The position numbers were made by a program, and so were the translations under genes. This document shows positions 33,421 through 42,958 of a stretch of DNA of 64,000 nt, in pieces. The notes under the pieces were generated by a model, which made no database searches, was not told where the DNA came from, and worked only from the letters and a program-made list of their open reading frames with translations. The number at the start of each line of letters is the position of its first letter. Position 1 is the stretch's first letter. This DNA is from Sandaracinaceae bacterium (GTDB lineage Bacteria; Myxococcota_A; Polyangia; Polyangiales; Sandaracinaceae): assembly GCA_040218145.1 (NCBI GenBank), contig JAVJQK010000122.1, positions 1 through 64,000 on the forward strand, given 5' to 3'.

Positions 33421-33966
33421 TCACGGCCAGCCGCAGAAGCCGGGCGCGCGGTACACGTCGAGCACGGCACCCGCGGACAGGGCCTCCAGGGCCACGCCCC
33501 CCTCCTCGGCCAGGTCGAGCACGACGCCCTCCGGGTCCTGCTCGAGGCGTGCGGCCAGCTCCGGGGCTGACAATCCTCCGACCTGGGCGCCAAACGGATA
33601 GAAGGTCGCGCCGTAGTTGCTGCTACAGAAGCCGCCCGTCTCGTCGCCCCTGCGGAAGCCGTATCCGTACTCGCCGGATGCCCCTGACATGAGAACGTAC
33701 TGAACGTCTCCAGAGGTCGTCTGGCCGAGGAAGCGGTGCCAGCGGCCGGGGGAGCTCGCGTCGACCATCGGGCCGAAGATGGATGCGCGCGTCGAGACGT
33801 AGCGCTCACCATCAACCTCGAGCACGGCCACGTCCTCGATCCCCAGCGCACCAAATCTCATCTCACGATAGGTGATCCGTCGAGCGGCAACGCTGCAGCC
33901 CGCGAGCCGCAAGCGCGACTCGAGCTGTCCCGGACTCATACGCAGCAAGGAGACGTTCCAGCTCAC
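33421..33966 (-). CDS. Hypothetical protein
   Basis: GTG 33966, with TTGGAG five bases upstream, gives 181 residues; ATG 33939 is an alternative. The sequence is beta-rich (RITYREMRFGALGIEDVAVL, ERYVSTRASIFGPMVDASSP, YVLMSGASGEYGYGFRRGDE) and ends with a predicted helical segment (LSAPELAARLEQDPEGVVLD). No signal peptide is evident, and I do not recognise the family. It is convergent with the LRR gene, 15 bp apart, and lies just downstream of the SRPBCC gene. Confidence 0.55.
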   Translation of the reverse strand: MSWNVSLLRMSPGQLESRLRLAGCSVAARRITYREMRFGALGIEDVAVLEVDGERYVSTRASIFGPMVDASSPGRWHRFLGQTTSGDVQYVLMSGASGEYGYGFRRGDETGGFCSSNYGATFYPFGAQVGGLSAPELAARLEQDPEGVVLDLAEEGGVALEALSAGAVLDVYRAPGFCGWP

Positions 33967-33998
33967 TTTGCTCCAAGGGTTGGCGGTGCGACGCGAGC

Positions 33999-34439
33999 CT
34001 AGCCCGCGCCGAAGCCCTCCACGAACACGCCGTCCCAGCCGGTCTCGTACTGCGCGTGCATCGCCGCCGCGCCCTCGCCGTAGCGCTCCCAGCCGCGGTG
34101 CTCGAGGGTGACGCGGCTGCCCGCGGCGTGCGGCTCGAAGCGGACCTCGATCTCCTGCGCGGTGGCCGGGTCTCGGCCGGGGTGCCAGGTGAAGACGAGC
34201 CGCTCGGGCGGCTCCCAGACCTGGACCCGGCCCCAGACGTGCTCGGCGCCGTCGGCCGCGCGCTCGACGATGGCTCGCTCGTCGAACGTCACCCCCCCTC
34301 CCGGGACGCCGCCGGCGACGCTGTGCGCGGCGAGGGGCCACCAGTCGGCCATGCCCGCGGTGAAGCGGCGGAACGCTTCGTCGGGGGCACGCGCGGTGAC
34401 GACCTCCTTTCGGATCGGCTTGTCGCCCTCACGGTCCAC
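33999..34439 (-). CDS. SRPBCC (AHSA1-like) domain protein
   Basis: GTG 34439 gives 146 residues with the START/AHSA1-like pattern: IRKEVVTARAPDEAFRRFT, ADWWPLAAHSV, ERLVFTWHPGRDP, SRVTLEHRGWERYGEGAA and a final helix. The family binds hydrophobic ligands or acts as an activator of Hsp90 ATPase; bacterial members are often regulators or enzymes of unknown substrate. The start codon lies inside the 3' end of the VWA gene (11-bp overlap), so it is the second gene of that transcript. Confidence 0.78.
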   Translation of the reverse strand: MDREGDKPIRKEVVTARAPDEAFRRFTAGMADWWPLAAHSVAGGVPGGGVTFDERAIVERAADGAEHVWGRVQVWEPPERLVFTWHPGRDPATAQEIEVRFEPHAAGSRVTLEHRGWERYGEGAAAMHAQYETGWDGVFVEGFGAG

Positions 34440-36291
34440 AGACGCCTCCGAGGCGGTCGAGCACGCGGGTGAGGATGCCGTCGATCGCCCGGTCGTAGGA
34501 GGTCTGACAGATCGAGCCGATGGCGATCTGGCCGCCGGCGCGCTGGATCTCCTCCGCCACGCGCACGATCCGGCGCGGGGGGAAGGCCTGGCCGCGCCCG
34601 GGCACGTTGCAGCTCGGCAAGAGCCGGTTGGGGTTCGAGGGGTCCGTCTGCTCCATCATGCGCGGGTCGGCGAGCATGGCCGGCGGCGAGGCGCCCTCGA
34701 GGTCGACGGGGATGCCCACGATCGGCGCGAAGACGACGTCGCGGGGATCCGCACGCAGCGCGAGCAGGCCGCTGACGTAGCGGGAGAGCCCGTGCAGCGC
34801 GCCGGGGTGCGCGAAGCATCGCAAGTTGAGATCCGTCGCCCCGTAGCGCGTGCTCGACGGGTTGAAGAGATCCGGATCGCTCGCGGAGCAGTCGTTCTCG
34901 TCCGTCAGGATCAGGCTGACGAAGATCGAGTCGGCGCGGAGGAAGCCCGCGTTCGCGGTGTCTCCGTGACCGGCGGTGCTGCGGAAGAACGTGGTCGGCG
35001 CGGTCGACGGCGTGATCGCCTTGAGGGTCGCCTCGAGCTGCTGCTCGAAGCCGCAGCCACCCGTGCCCACCTCCGCGACGCAGGCGAAGTCGGCCGCGAA
35101 GTCCGCCGGGGTGACGCTGCCCGCCGGGTCGAAGGTGAGGAAGCTCGGGTAGGTCGCCATGCAGCCCGTGATGTCGGTCCGGCCCTGCGTGCGCAGGACG
35201 CCGTCATCGCCGAGGTCGCTCCGCGGACACGTGGGCACGCGGAAGCCGCCCGTGCCCATGTCCGACGTGATCACGCCCACGTGGAGGTCGCGCGCCGGTG
35301 TGCGCTCGGGCGTGCCGTCGCCGTCGAGGTCGCCGGTGGCGAGGACCTCGACCACGCGGGGCAGCGACGCGGCGAGCGAGCGCTGCTCCTCCGTCATCGA
35401 GTTCGAGTTGTCGACCATGAACAGGATGTCGACCGGCGCGCCCGCCGCCTCGCAGCAGACGCCGGAGGCGCAGACCTCGGTGGCCGCGCAGCGCACGCCG
35501 CAGCCGCCGCAGTTGTTCGAGTCGCTGAGGGTGTCGGTGCAGCTCCCGTCACAGCGGAGGGCGGGCGGGCACGCGCAGGAGCCGTCGATGCAGATCCCGT
35601 CCATGGCCGCGCACTCCGCCGAGGTGCTCTCGTCGACGAAGCCGTCGCAGTCGTCGTCGAAGCCGTCGCAGCGCTCGGCGCTGGGCATGCAGCAGCTGCC
35701 GTCGGTGCAGATGCCGCCGCTGCCGCAGTCGTTGCCGCAGGCGCCGCAGTTGGCCGCGTCGCGGGAGAGGTCCACGCAGCCCATCTCGCCCGGACACGTG
35801 CGCTCCGGCGGGCAGCCGCACGCGCCCGCGCTGCAGATCTCGCCGCTCGAGCAGCCGAGCAACGCGCCGTCGCCCTCGTCGACCACCGCGTCGCAGTCGT
35901 CGTCCTCGCCGTTGCAGAGCTCCGCGGACGCCTCGCACACGCAGGCCATGTCGCCGCCGAACGCGTCGCAGCCCCAGCCGGCAGGGCAATCGCCCACCGC
36001 CGCGCAGGCCTCCGTGCAGCGGCCGGCGCCGAAGCCCGTGGGGAAGCAGAGGCCGCTCTCGCAGTCGGCGCCGTCGGTGCACGCGGCGCCGATGCCGCCG
36101 AGCGACGGCCCCGCGTCGGTGCTCGCGTCGTGTCCGGCGTCCGGGGTCGCGGCGTCGGGGGCGGTCGCGTCCGGGACGCGCGCGTCCATCGCTGCGTCCA
36201 GACCCGCGTCCGCGGTCTCGCCTCCGTCACACGCGGTCAGCGCCCCGACCAGCGCGCAGAGCCCGATCCACCCGAGATTGTCTCGCTTCAT
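34429..36291 (-). CDS. VWA-domain lipoprotein with Cys-rich N-terminal half
   Basis: ATG 36291 gives 620 residues. A lipoprotein signal (LGWIGLCALVGALTAC, Asp at +2) precedes an Asp/Ala-rich linker. Residues from about 60 to 290 carry cysteine modules including two MopE-like units (CNGEDDDCDAVVDEG and CDGFDDDCDGFVDES). The C-terminal VWA domain begins with VDILFMVDNSNSMTEEQ, a MIDAS-type DxSxS variant, with later FVSLILTDENDC. Its role may be calcium- or adhesion-related surface binding. The final 11 bp overlap the start of the SRPBCC gene. Confidence 0.75.
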   Translation of the reverse strand: MKRDNLGWIGLCALVGALTACDGGETADAGLDAAMDARVPDATAPDAATPDAGHDASTDAGPSLGGIGAACTDGADCESGLCFPTGFGAGRCTEACAAVGDCPAGWGCDAFGGDMACVCEASAELCNGEDDDCDAVVDEGDGALLGCSSGEICSAGACGCPPERTCPGEMGCVDLSRDAANCGACGNDCGSGGICTDGSCCMPSAERCDGFDDDCDGFVDESTSAECAAMDGICIDGSCACPPALRCDGSCTDTLSDSNNCGGCGVRCAATEVCASGVCCEAAGAPVDILFMVDNSNSMTEEQRSLAASLPRVVEVLATGDLDGDGTPERTPARDLHVGVITSDMGTGGFRVPTCPRSDLGDDGVLRTQGRTDITGCMATYPSFLTFDPAGSVTPADFAADFACVAEVGTGGCGFEQQLEATLKAITPSTAPTTFFRSTAGHGDTANAGFLRADSIFVSLILTDENDCSASDPDLFNPSSTRYGATDLNLRCFAHPGALHGLSRYVSGLLALRADPRDVVFAPIVGIPVDLEGASPPAMLADPRMMEQTDPSNPNRLLPSCNVPGRGQAFPPRRIVRVAEEIQRAGGQIAIGSICQTSYDRAIDGILTRVLDRLGGVCGP

Positions 36292-36351
36292 CCGCGGTCC
36301 CTCCCCGCGCATGTCTATCACGCGCGTTCCGCGTTCGGGTACGCTCCGGCC

Positions 36352-37455
36352 ATGAGCGTGAAGCGAGTGGCGATCATGACGGGCGGCGGCGACTGCCCGG
36401 GGCTCAACGCGGTGATCCGGGCCGCGGTGCGTGTGGGCAAGGAGCGCTTCGGCTGGGAGATGCTCGGCGTAGAGGACGCGTTCAGCGGGCTGATCGATCT
36501 CGACTACAAGAGCCCGCACGGCAACCTCTGGCTCGAGCCGAGCCACGTGCGCGGCATCCTCGAGCGCGGCGGCACGATCCTCGGCACCTCGAACCGCTCC
36601 GATCCGTTCCGCTACGTCGTGAAGGACGCCGACGGCACGGAGCGCGAGACGGACGTCTCCGACCGCGTGATGGAGAACTGGAAGAAGCTGCGCCTGGACG
36701 CGCTGATCTCGATCGGCGGCGACGGCTCGATGGACATCGCGCAGCGCTTCGTGGAGAAGGGAATGAACGTGGTCGGCGTCCCGAAGACGATCGACAACGA
36801 TCTCGCCTGCACCGACCAGACCTTCGGCTTCGACACCGCGGTGGGCGTGGCCACGGAGGCGCTCGACCGGCTGCGCGACACGGCCGACAGCCACGACCGC
36901 GTGATGCTGGTGGAGGTGATGGGGCGCAACGCCGGCTTCATCGCGCTCCACGCGGGCCTCGCGGGCGGCGCCGACGCGATCCTGATCCCGGAGATCCCCT
37001 ACGACGCGTCGAAGGTCGCCGACATGATCCGGGCGCGCCGCGAGGCGGGGAAGAACTACTCGATCATCGTGGTCAGCGAGGGCGCGAAGCCGATCGGCGG
37101 CCAGGAGAGCGTCGGCGCGCACGAGAAGGGGGCGATGCCCCGGCTGATGGGCGCGGCGCAGCGCGTGGGCGAGGCGCTCGACCCGCTGCTCGAGGCCGAC
37201 ATGCGGGTGACGGTGCTCGGGCACATCCAGCGCGGCGGCAGCCCCTCGAGCTTCGACCGCATCCTCGCCACCCGCTATGGCGTCTCGGCCGCGGAGCTCG
37301 TCGCGGCGGAGCAATTCGGCAAGATGGTCTCGCTCCGGAACGGCGAGATCGAGCCGGTGGATCTCGCCTGCGCGGTGGCGGCGCCGAAGCGCGTCGATCC
37401 CGCGGGGCAGCTGGTCCGGCAGGCGCGCGACCTGGGCGTCAGCTTCGGCGCGTGA
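36352..37455 (+). CDS. pfkA: 6-phosphofructokinase
   Basis: ATG 36352 gives 367 residues. Motifs: IMTGGGDCPGLNAVIRAAV at the N-terminus, ISIGGDGSMDIAQRF with GGDGS at 122-126, VPKTIDNDL with Pro144-Lys145, VEVMGRNAGFIALHAG and LGHIQRGGSPSSFDR. The enzyme phosphorylates fructose 6-phosphate in glycolysis. Gly in GGDGS favours ATP as donor, while PKTIDND is the signature of PPi-dependent and group III enzymes; this mixed state is found in some actinobacterial ATP enzymes. ATP use is my inference. The gene is divergent from the VWA gene (60 bp). Confidence 0.92.
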   Translation: MSVKRVAIMTGGGDCPGLNAVIRAAVRVGKERFGWEMLGVEDAFSGLIDLDYKSPHGNLWLEPSHVRGILERGGTILGTSNRSDPFRYVVKDADGTERETDVSDRVMENWKKLRLDALISIGGDGSMDIAQRFVEKGMNVVGVPKTIDNDLACTDQTFGFDTAVGVATEALDRLRDTADSHDRVMLVEVMGRNAGFIALHAGLAGGADAILIPEIPYDASKVADMIRARREAGKNYSIIVVSEGAKPIGGQESVGAHEKGAMPRLMGAAQRVGEALDPLLEADMRVTVLGHIQRGGSPSSFDRILATRYGVSAAELVAAEQFGKMVSLRNGEIEPVDLACAVAAPKRVDPAGQLVRQARDLGVSFGA

Positions 37456-37468
37456 GAGAAACCGAGCC

Positions 37469-39007
37469 TCAGCCTCGCTCGGACCAGAGGCGGGCGAGCT
37501 CGGCGCGGAGCTCCTTGCCGCGCACGGGCTTGACGAGGTGGTGGTCGAAGCCCGCCTCGACGCCGCGCCGCTTGTCCTCGGCCGAGCCGTAGCCGCTGAG
37601 CGCGACGATGAGGGGGCTGGCCCCGTAGTCGGAGCGGAGCCGACGCGCGACCTCGAAGCCGTCGATGTCGGGTAGCCCGATGTCGAGCAGCACGACCTCG
37701 GGGCGCTCCTCCGCGACGGCGGCGAGCGCCCCCTGACCGTCGTAGGCCTCGCGGACGCTGTGCCCTTCCCGCTCGAGCACCATCCGGAGGAGCTCCACCG
37801 AGTCGACCTGATCGTCGACCACGAGGATGGAGAGGGACGGCAGCGTGCCCTTGGCGCGTGAAGACGGCGTGCTCGAGGAGGCGGTGGGCGCGGGCGGCGC
37901 GGCGCTCGGCCGCTGCCACGGCAGCCGGATCCGGAAGGTGGCGCCCTCGCCCGGGCCGGGGCTCTCGGCCTCGAGCCTCCCGCCGTGCAGCTCGGCCAGG
38001 CGGCGCGCGACCGTGAGCCCCACGCCGATCCCGCCCCGGCTGCGATCGATCGCCTGCGGCTCCTGATGAAAGGCGTCGAAGAGGCGCTCCGCCACCTCGG
38101 GCGAGAACCCCTCGCCATCATCGGCGACCTCGAGGCAGAGCTCGTCCCCTTCCGCGAGGAGCCGGATCCACACCCGGCCGCCCGGGCCACCGTGCGCGAG
38201 CGCGTTCTGGACGAGGTTGGCCAGCGCCTGGAGCAGGCGCGTCTCGTCGCCCTCGATGATCACCGGGTCCGAAGGGAGCTCGACCGAGAGCTGGATCTCG
38301 CGCTCGGCGAAGGTCCGGGCGAGCGGCTCCACCACCTGTCGCACGACATGGGAGAGATCACACGGCGCCTTGCGTAGCGACAGCTCCCCCTGCTCGACCT
38401 TGCGGAGATCGAGGAGGTCGTCGACGAGCCGTCGGATGTGACCGAGCTGACGCGAGCCGACCTCGAGCGCCCTCGCCTTCGCGGCGTCGTCCTCGCCCTC
38501 GAAGAGATCGAACGCGGTGGCGATGCCCACGAGCGGGTTGCGCAGCTCGTGGCCGAGCATCGTCACGAACTCGCGGAGCTGCCGGTTCTGGAGCTCGAGC
38601 GCGTCGGCCTGAGAGCGCAGCTCGCGATGCGCGAAGCGGAGCGCCTCGAGGCGTCGGTCGAGCTCCTGGAGCCGCGCGCTCGCCTCTACCTGCGGCCGCA
38701 GCTCGAGCAGGACGAGCGGGCCCCGCTCGCCGCGGCCCACGCGGGCGCCGTCTGCGCGCAGGAGCGGCGCGTCCTCGCGGTCGCGGATGCGGAGCCGGCG
38801 CGGCAGCGGAGAGCTCGAGCCCGCGCAGAGGCGGAGGAAGCCTGCGAGCCCGTCGTCGTCGAAGAGGGTGAGCACGTCGCGCCCCTCGAGGGCGTCGCCG
38901 AGCAGCCGCTGCGCGGCGTCGCTCGAGGCGATCACGCGGTTGGCCTCGACCAGGATCGACGCCCGCGGGGACGCTCGCCAGATGCGCTCGAACGGGAGCT
39001 GGCTCAC
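37469..39007 (-). CDS. Soluble hybrid histidine kinase with C-terminal receiver
   Basis: GTG 39007 overlaps the MetOD1 stop by four bases (GTGA). The 512 residues comprise a PAS-like N-terminal region ([20 protein letters not shown]), a coiled coil, the H-box [16 protein letters not shown], the N, G1 and G2 boxes ([30 protein letters not shown]) and a receiver domain with LVVDDQVD and phospho-acceptor Asp in LLDIGLPD (near residue 441), ending [12 protein letters not shown]. No transmembrane helix is seen, so it is cytoplasmic. The coupled MetOD1 protein is a probable sensor partner; the output is through a separate phosphotransfer partner not present here. Confidence 0.85.
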   Translation of the reverse strand: MSQLPFERIWRASPRASILVEANRVIASSDAAQRLLGDALEGRDVLTLFDDDGLAGFLRLCAGSSSPLPRRLRIRDREDAPLLRADGARVGRGERGPLVLLELRPQVEASARLQELDRRLEALRFAHRELRSQADALELQNRQLREFVTMLGHELRNPLVGIATAFDLFEGEDDAAKARALEVGSRQLGHIRRLVDDLLDLRKVEQGELSLRKAPCDLSHVVRQVVEPLARTFAEREIQLSVELPSDPVIIEGDETRLLQALANLVQNALAHGGPGGRVWIRLLAEGDELCLEVADDGEGFSPEVAERLFDAFHQEPQAIDRSRGGIGVGLTVARRLAELHGGRLEAESPGPGEGATFRIRLPWQRPSAAPPAPTASSSTPSSRAKGTLPSLSILVVDDQVDSVELLRMVLEREGHSVREAYDGQGALAAVAEERPEVVLLDIGLPDIDGFEVARRLRSDYGASPLIVALSGYGSAEDKRRGVEAGFDHHLVKPVRGKELRAELARLWSERG

Positions 39008-39531
39008 CCGGGGTCCTGGTCTCCGAAGTACTCGCGTCCATCCGCGGCGCGGGCCGCGCCGGAGTCCTTCAAGTACACGACGACGCGGCAGCCGTCCGCG
39101 CCGTCGGCGATGGTCTCCTCGAGCTCGACCTTGGCCCAGCCGAGGTTGGCCGCAGCGATGGAGCCGAAGACGTTCGAGGTCATCATGCAGAGCGCGGGGC
39201 GTCCCGCGACGAGCTCCCCGAAGGGGCACGCGCGGTTCCCGAGCACGATCTTCTCATCGTCCTGGCTGATGACATAGAAATCGCCCTGGATCCGCGCCTT
39301 GAGATCCACCAGCACGTCGGCCACCTGCCCGCGGTCGAGCGACGCGACCTGCAGCGCCTCGCGGTACTGGCCGTCCATCTCCTCGCCCATCTGGCGGCCG
39401 ACCACGCTGACGAGCCCGGACGCCTCGTCGAGGCCGACCACGTCCTCGATGGCCCCGGACAGGTGCCGGAGCAGCTTGCGGAGAAAGATGTCCCGCTCGA
39501 GCAGGACGGGCAGGTGCGCGAGGTCGCCCAT
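39004..39531 (-). CDS. MetOD1 (methanogen output domain 1)-like sensor protein
   Basis: ATG 39531 gives 175 residues matching the MetOD1 pattern: [78 protein letters not shown] and [10 protein letters not shown]. The fold is V4R/HNOB-like with conserved cysteines (ACPFG and LCMM), compatible with ligand or redox sensing. Members are common in myxobacteria and often adjoin histidine kinases, as here through a GTGA overlap. It is the first gene of the kinase operon. The family call is from pattern memory. Confidence 0.75.
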   Translation of the reverse strand: MGDLAHLPVLLERDIFLRKLLRHLSGAIEDVVGLDEASGLVSVVGRQMGEEMDGQYREALQVASLDRGQVADVLVDLKARIQGDFYVISQDDEKIVLGNRACPFGELVAGRPALCMMTSNVFGSIAAANLGWAKVELEETIADGADGCRVVVYLKDSGAARAADGREYFGDQDPG

Positions 39532-39569
39532 GGCCGGGAATGTAACCAACAGAAGCTCGACGGCGAACC

Positions 39570-41009
39570 GTGACGGTGCTTTTCTTCGCCCACGTGAGAC
39601 GCTTCTCGAAGACGCTCCTCTTCGCCGCGCTCGGCCTCGTGGCGACCCTGTTTGCGTTCTCCGGCCAGGCGCGCGCGCACGGCCGACCCCCCTTGATCGG
39701 GCAGGTGGCGTTTCACCCCGACGACCCCGACTTCGTCGTCGCGCGCGCCACCTGGGGGCTCGTGCTGACCGAGGACGGCGGCGAGAGCTGGCGCTGGATG
39801 TGCGCGGCGGTGATGGGGACAGACCCGACGCGCGAGGATCCCGTGATCCGGGTGATGCCCGACGGCGCGATCCTCGCCGGGAACTTCTCCGGCATCTGGC
39901 GCAGCACGCCCGAGCGCTGCGAGTGGGAGCAGCCCGACCCCGCGGTGACCGACGTGTTCACCATCGACCTCGACGTGCGCCCGAGCGAGCCGGGCACGGT
40001 CTTCGCGCTCATCACGAGCGGGATCGACAGCGACCAGCTCTTCCGCAGCGACGACATGGGGCGGAGCTGGAGCGAGGTCAGCACGCTCCAGGAGCTGGTG
40101 CTGATGGAGCGGGTGCGGCTCGCGCCCAGCGACCCGACGCGCGTCTACCTCAGCGGCGCCATCCCCAACGACCCGGAGTCGATGGGGCGGCGCGCCTTCT
40201 TCTTCCGCTCGGACGACGCGGGCGAGACGTTCACCGAGACGGAGCTGCCGCTGCTCGACGGAGAGCGGAACGCGCACCTCCTCGCGGTCGACCCCAGCGA
40301 CCCCGATCGAGCGCTGGTGCACATGACCCGCCGCGCGACCGACGATCGGCCGCAGCGGCTGCTGCTGACGGAGGACGGCGGGGCGACGTTCAGGCTGGTC
40401 ATGGAGGCGCTGGAGCTGAGCGGCGCGGCGTTCTCCCCCGACGGGAGCCAGGCGTGGGCGACGGCGCGCACGACCGACGGGCTCTTCCGCTCGGACGACG
40501 GCGGGGCGACGTTCACCCAGCTCACGGGAGGCAACTTCCCGTGCGTGGGCCATGACGGGACGCGGCTCTGGATGTGCGTCGACGAGCTGCGCGACGACTA
40601 CGCGATGGCGCGGACGGAGACGGGGGACACGATCGACCGTGTCCTGGTCTTCGACATGATCCGTCAGCTGCCGGACTGCCCTCGCTGCAGCCAGGTCGGC
40701 TACGTCTGCCCGGAGTGGTTCCCCGACCTCGCTTACGACCTGCGGCTCGACGGTGTGACGGCGCCGGACGGCGGGATGACGGGCGCGCCGCGCGACGCCT
40801 CGGTGCCGCTGGCGTGCACGGACGGGGGCGAGCCCGAGCCGCCGGTGACCGAGGGCTGCGCGTGTCGCGCGGGGGGCGGCAAATCGTCGCACCCGGCGTG
40901 GCTTTTCGGCGTATTTCTGGCGAGTTCTCTCTTGTGGAGGCGCCGTGTGCCCGGCTCGGGTGGAACGAGGCGCCAGACGGCCTCATCCTCCGAGCCATGC
41001 GACTGCTGA
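39570..41009 (+). CDS. Exported Asp-box (BNR) propeller protein with MYXO-CTERM tail
   Basis: GTG 39570 gives 479 residues (GTG 39594 is an alternative). A signal peptide ([21 protein letters not shown]) precedes a beta-propeller with Asp-box motifs [32 protein letters not shown] and SDDGGATF. Near the C-terminus a Cys-Ala-Cys-Arg ([13 protein letters not shown]) is followed by a hydrophobic helix ([15 protein letters not shown]) and RRR, the layout of MYXO-CTERM sorting signals that are processed and anchored at the cell surface. Its stop lies inside the start of the MbnP-like gene, so the two are coupled. Sialidase activity is unlikely; it is more likely a binding or structural propeller. 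Confidence 0.78.
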   Translation: MTVLFFAHVRRFSKTLLFAALGLVATLFAFSGQARAHGRPPLIGQVAFHPDDPDFVVARATWGLVLTEDGGESWRWMCAAVMGTDPTREDPVIRVMPDGAILAGNFSGIWRSTPERCEWEQPDPAVTDVFTIDLDVRPSEPGTVFALITSGIDSDQLFRSDDMGRSWSEVSTLQELVLMERVRLAPSDPTRVYLSGAIPNDPESMGRRAFFFRSDDAGETFTETELPLLDGERNAHLLAVDPSDPDRALVHMTRRATDDRPQRLLLTEDGGATFRLVMEALELSGAAFSPDGSQAWATARTTDGLFRSDDGGATFTQLTGGNFPCVGHDGTRLWMCVDELRDDYAMARTETGDTIDRVLVFDMIRQLPDCPRCSQVGYVCPEWFPDLAYDLRLDGVTAPDGGMTGAPRDASVPLACTDGGEPEPPVTEGCACRAGGGKSSHPAWLFGVFLASSLLWRRRVPGSGGTRRQTASSSEPCDC

Positions 41010-41818
41010 ATGGCTTGCTCCTCGCCGCGCTCCTCTCGGGCTGTGGCGCCGATCGAGAGGTGACCGTGCGCTTCGACGCGCTCGTCGGGGACGCGCCCGC
41101 GCGCTGCGGCGACACCTACGACGGCGTCGGGACCACGGGCACGACGCTGACCATGGGTGACCTCCGCTTCTACGTGCACGACGTGCGCTTCTTGACCGCC
41201 GACGGCGGCGAGGTGCCGATGACGCTGGACGAGACGAGCGACTTCCAGGACGGCGCGGTGGCGCTCCTCGACTTCGAGGACAAGTCCGACACGTTTTGCT
41301 CGATGGGCACGGAGGCGACGAACACCGCGCTCGTCGGGACGGTGCCGGACGGCGTCGAGATCATCGGCGTGCGCTTCACGCTCGGCGTCCCGCGGGACCG
41401 CAACCACGAGGACGTGACCTTCGCCCCGGCGCCTCTCAACCAGGGCTCGATGTACTGGGGCTGGAACGGCGGCTACAAGTTCTTCCGCCTCGACGGCGCG
41501 ACGACCGGCCTCGCCGAGGGCTTCTTCGTGCACCTGGGCGACACCGCCTGCGAGGGCGACGGCCGCGGCAACATCACGGGCTGCGCGCAGGACAACCGGG
41601 CGGAGATCACCCTGATGGGCTTCGACCCGGACACGCAGAGCGTGGCGGTGGACGTGGGCGCGCTCCTCTCCGAGAACGACATGGACACGAACGGCGGCGG
41701 CCCGCCGGGCTGCATGAGCGGCTTCGACGATCCCGACTGCGCGACGATGTTCGGCGGCTTCGGGCTGCCCTTCGACGGCGCGCCGGGCGGCGCCCAGCGC
41801 CTCTTCCGCGTGCGGTGA
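40997..41818 (+). CDS. MbnP-like copper-binding lipoprotein
   Basis: ATG 40997 gives 273 residues with a lipoprotein signal ([14 protein letters not shown]). The MbnP/TIGR04052 pattern is clear: GVGTTGTTLTMGDLRFYVHD, VALLDFEDKSDTFCSMGTE, VIGVRFTLGVPRDRNHEDVT-like segments, and LNQGSMYWGWNGGYKFFRLD. MbnP is the partner of the diheme enzyme MbnH, which oxidises a tryptophan of MbnP and creates a copper site. Conserved cysteines (RCGDT, FCSMG, ACEGD, GCAQD, GCMSG, DCATM) support the family. It overlaps its neighbours at both ends (13 bp and 1 bp), a compact operon. Confidence 0.85.
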   Translation: MRLLNGLLLAALLSGCGADREVTVRFDALVGDAPARCGDTYDGVGTTGTTLTMGDLRFYVHDVRFLTADGGEVPMTLDETSDFQDGAVALLDFEDKSDTFCSMGTEATNTALVGTVPDGVEIIGVRFTLGVPRDRNHEDVTFAPAPLNQGSMYWGWNGGYKFFRLDGATTGLAEGFFVHLGDTACEGDGRGNITGCAQDNRAEITLMGFDPDTQSVAVDVGALLSENDMDTNGGGPPGCMSGFDDPDCATMFGGFGLPFDGAPGGAQRLFRVR

Positions 41819-42933
41819 TGCGTCGTCTCTGGCCCATCGTGCTGCTCCTCGCGGGAGGCTGCGACCTCTCGGGCGGGGGGACGTACGACTGGGATCTGCC
41901 GCCCGGCTTCCCCGAGCCGCAGGTCCCGGCCGACAACCCGATGAGCGAACAGAAGGTCGAGCTGGGTCGCCACCTGTTCTACGACCCGCGGCTGAGCGGC
42001 AACGAGACGCAGAGCTGCGCGAGCTGCCACGCGCAGGGCCTCGCCTTCACCGATGGGCTGGGGGTCAGCGCGGGCTCGACGGGTGAGATGACGCCGCGCG
42101 GCTCGATGAGCCTGACGAACGTCGCCTACAACTCGCGGCAGACCTGGGCGAACCCCATCCTCGTGCACCTCGAGGACCAGGCGTTGACGCCGATGTTCGG
42201 AGAGGACCCGGTCGAGCTGGGCACCAACGAAGAGGACATGCTCGCGCGGCTCGCCGCCGACCCCGCCTACCCGGAGATGTTCGCCGACGCCTTCCCGGGC
42301 GAGGCCGAGCCGATCACCACGGGCAACGTCGTGCGCGCGATCGCGAGCTTCGAGCGGACGATGATCAGCGGCGACAGCGCCTTCGACCGCTACACCTACC
42401 AGGGCGACGACGAGGCGATGAGCGAGTCGGCGCGGCGCGGGCTGGAGCTCTTCTTCAGCGAGCGGCTGGAGTGCTTCCACTGCCACGGCGGCTTCAACTT
42501 CACCGACGGCGTGACGCACTCGGGGACGATCGAGCCCGAGGTCGGCTTCCACAACACGGGGCTCTACAACATCGACGGTCGCGGCGGGTACCCGGAGCCG
42601 AACCGCGGGCTGTACGAGCACACGGGCGACCGACGCGACATGGGCCTCTTCCGCGCGCCGACGCTGCGCAACATCGAGGTGACCGCGCCGTACATGCACG
42701 ACGGCTCGATCGCGACCCTGGACGAGGTGCTCGACCACTACGCGGCCGGGGGGCGCACCATCGAGGACGGGCCGAACGCGGGGGTGGGCAGCGAGAGCCC
42801 GCTCAAGAACCTCTTCATCCACGGCTTCGAGCTGAGCGAGCAGGAGCGGGCCGACGTGCTCGCGCTGCTGCGGAGCCTGACCGACGAGACCTTCCTGAAC
42901 GACCCGCGCTTCGCCGATCCGTTCGCCGAGTGA
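41818..42933 (+). CDS. MbnH-like diheme enzyme (cytochrome c peroxidase superfamily)
   Basis: ATG 41818 shares one base with the MbnP stop. The 371 residues have a lipoprotein signal (LWPIVLLLAGGC). Two c-type heme motifs are present: CASCH at 67-71 and CFHCH at 219-223. The rest follows the diheme peroxidase layout (MTPRGSMSLTNVAYNSRQTW, FHNTGLYNIDGRGGYPEPNR, FRAPTLRNIEVTAPYMHDGS). In the paired system MbnH uses peroxide to oxidise a Trp of MbnP for copper acquisition. The pair without methanobactin biosynthesis genes, as here, is the metallo-mystery pair known in myxobacteria. Confidence 0.88.
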   Translation: MRRLWPIVLLLAGGCDLSGGGTYDWDLPPGFPEPQVPADNPMSEQKVELGRHLFYDPRLSGNETQSCASCHAQGLAFTDGLGVSAGSTGEMTPRGSMSLTNVAYNSRQTWANPILVHLEDQALTPMFGEDPVELGTNEEDMLARLAADPAYPEMFADAFPGEAEPITTGNVVRAIASFERTMISGDSAFDRYTYQGDDEAMSESARRGLELFFSERLECFHCHGGFNFTDGVTHSGTIEPEVGFHNTGLYNIDGRGGYPEPNRGLYEHTGDRRDMGLFRAPTLRNIEVTAPYMHDGSIATLDEVLDHYAAGGRTIEDGPNAGVGSESPLKNLFIHGFELSEQERADVLALLRSLTDETFLNDPRFADPFAE

Positions 42934-42958
42934 GCCCGCGGGCAGGTAAGCTGCCCGG

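Noticed and set aside
34108-36351. Long upstream in-frame extension of the phosphofructokinase
   Set aside because: The region is antisense to the VWA lipoprotein, and the family N-terminus starts exactly at ATG 36352.
34429-38190. Minus-strand frame fusing the VWA lipoprotein to upstream sequence
   Set aside because: The part beyond 36291 is antisense to phosphofructokinase and out of frame with the histidine kinase; a signal peptide marks the start at 36291.
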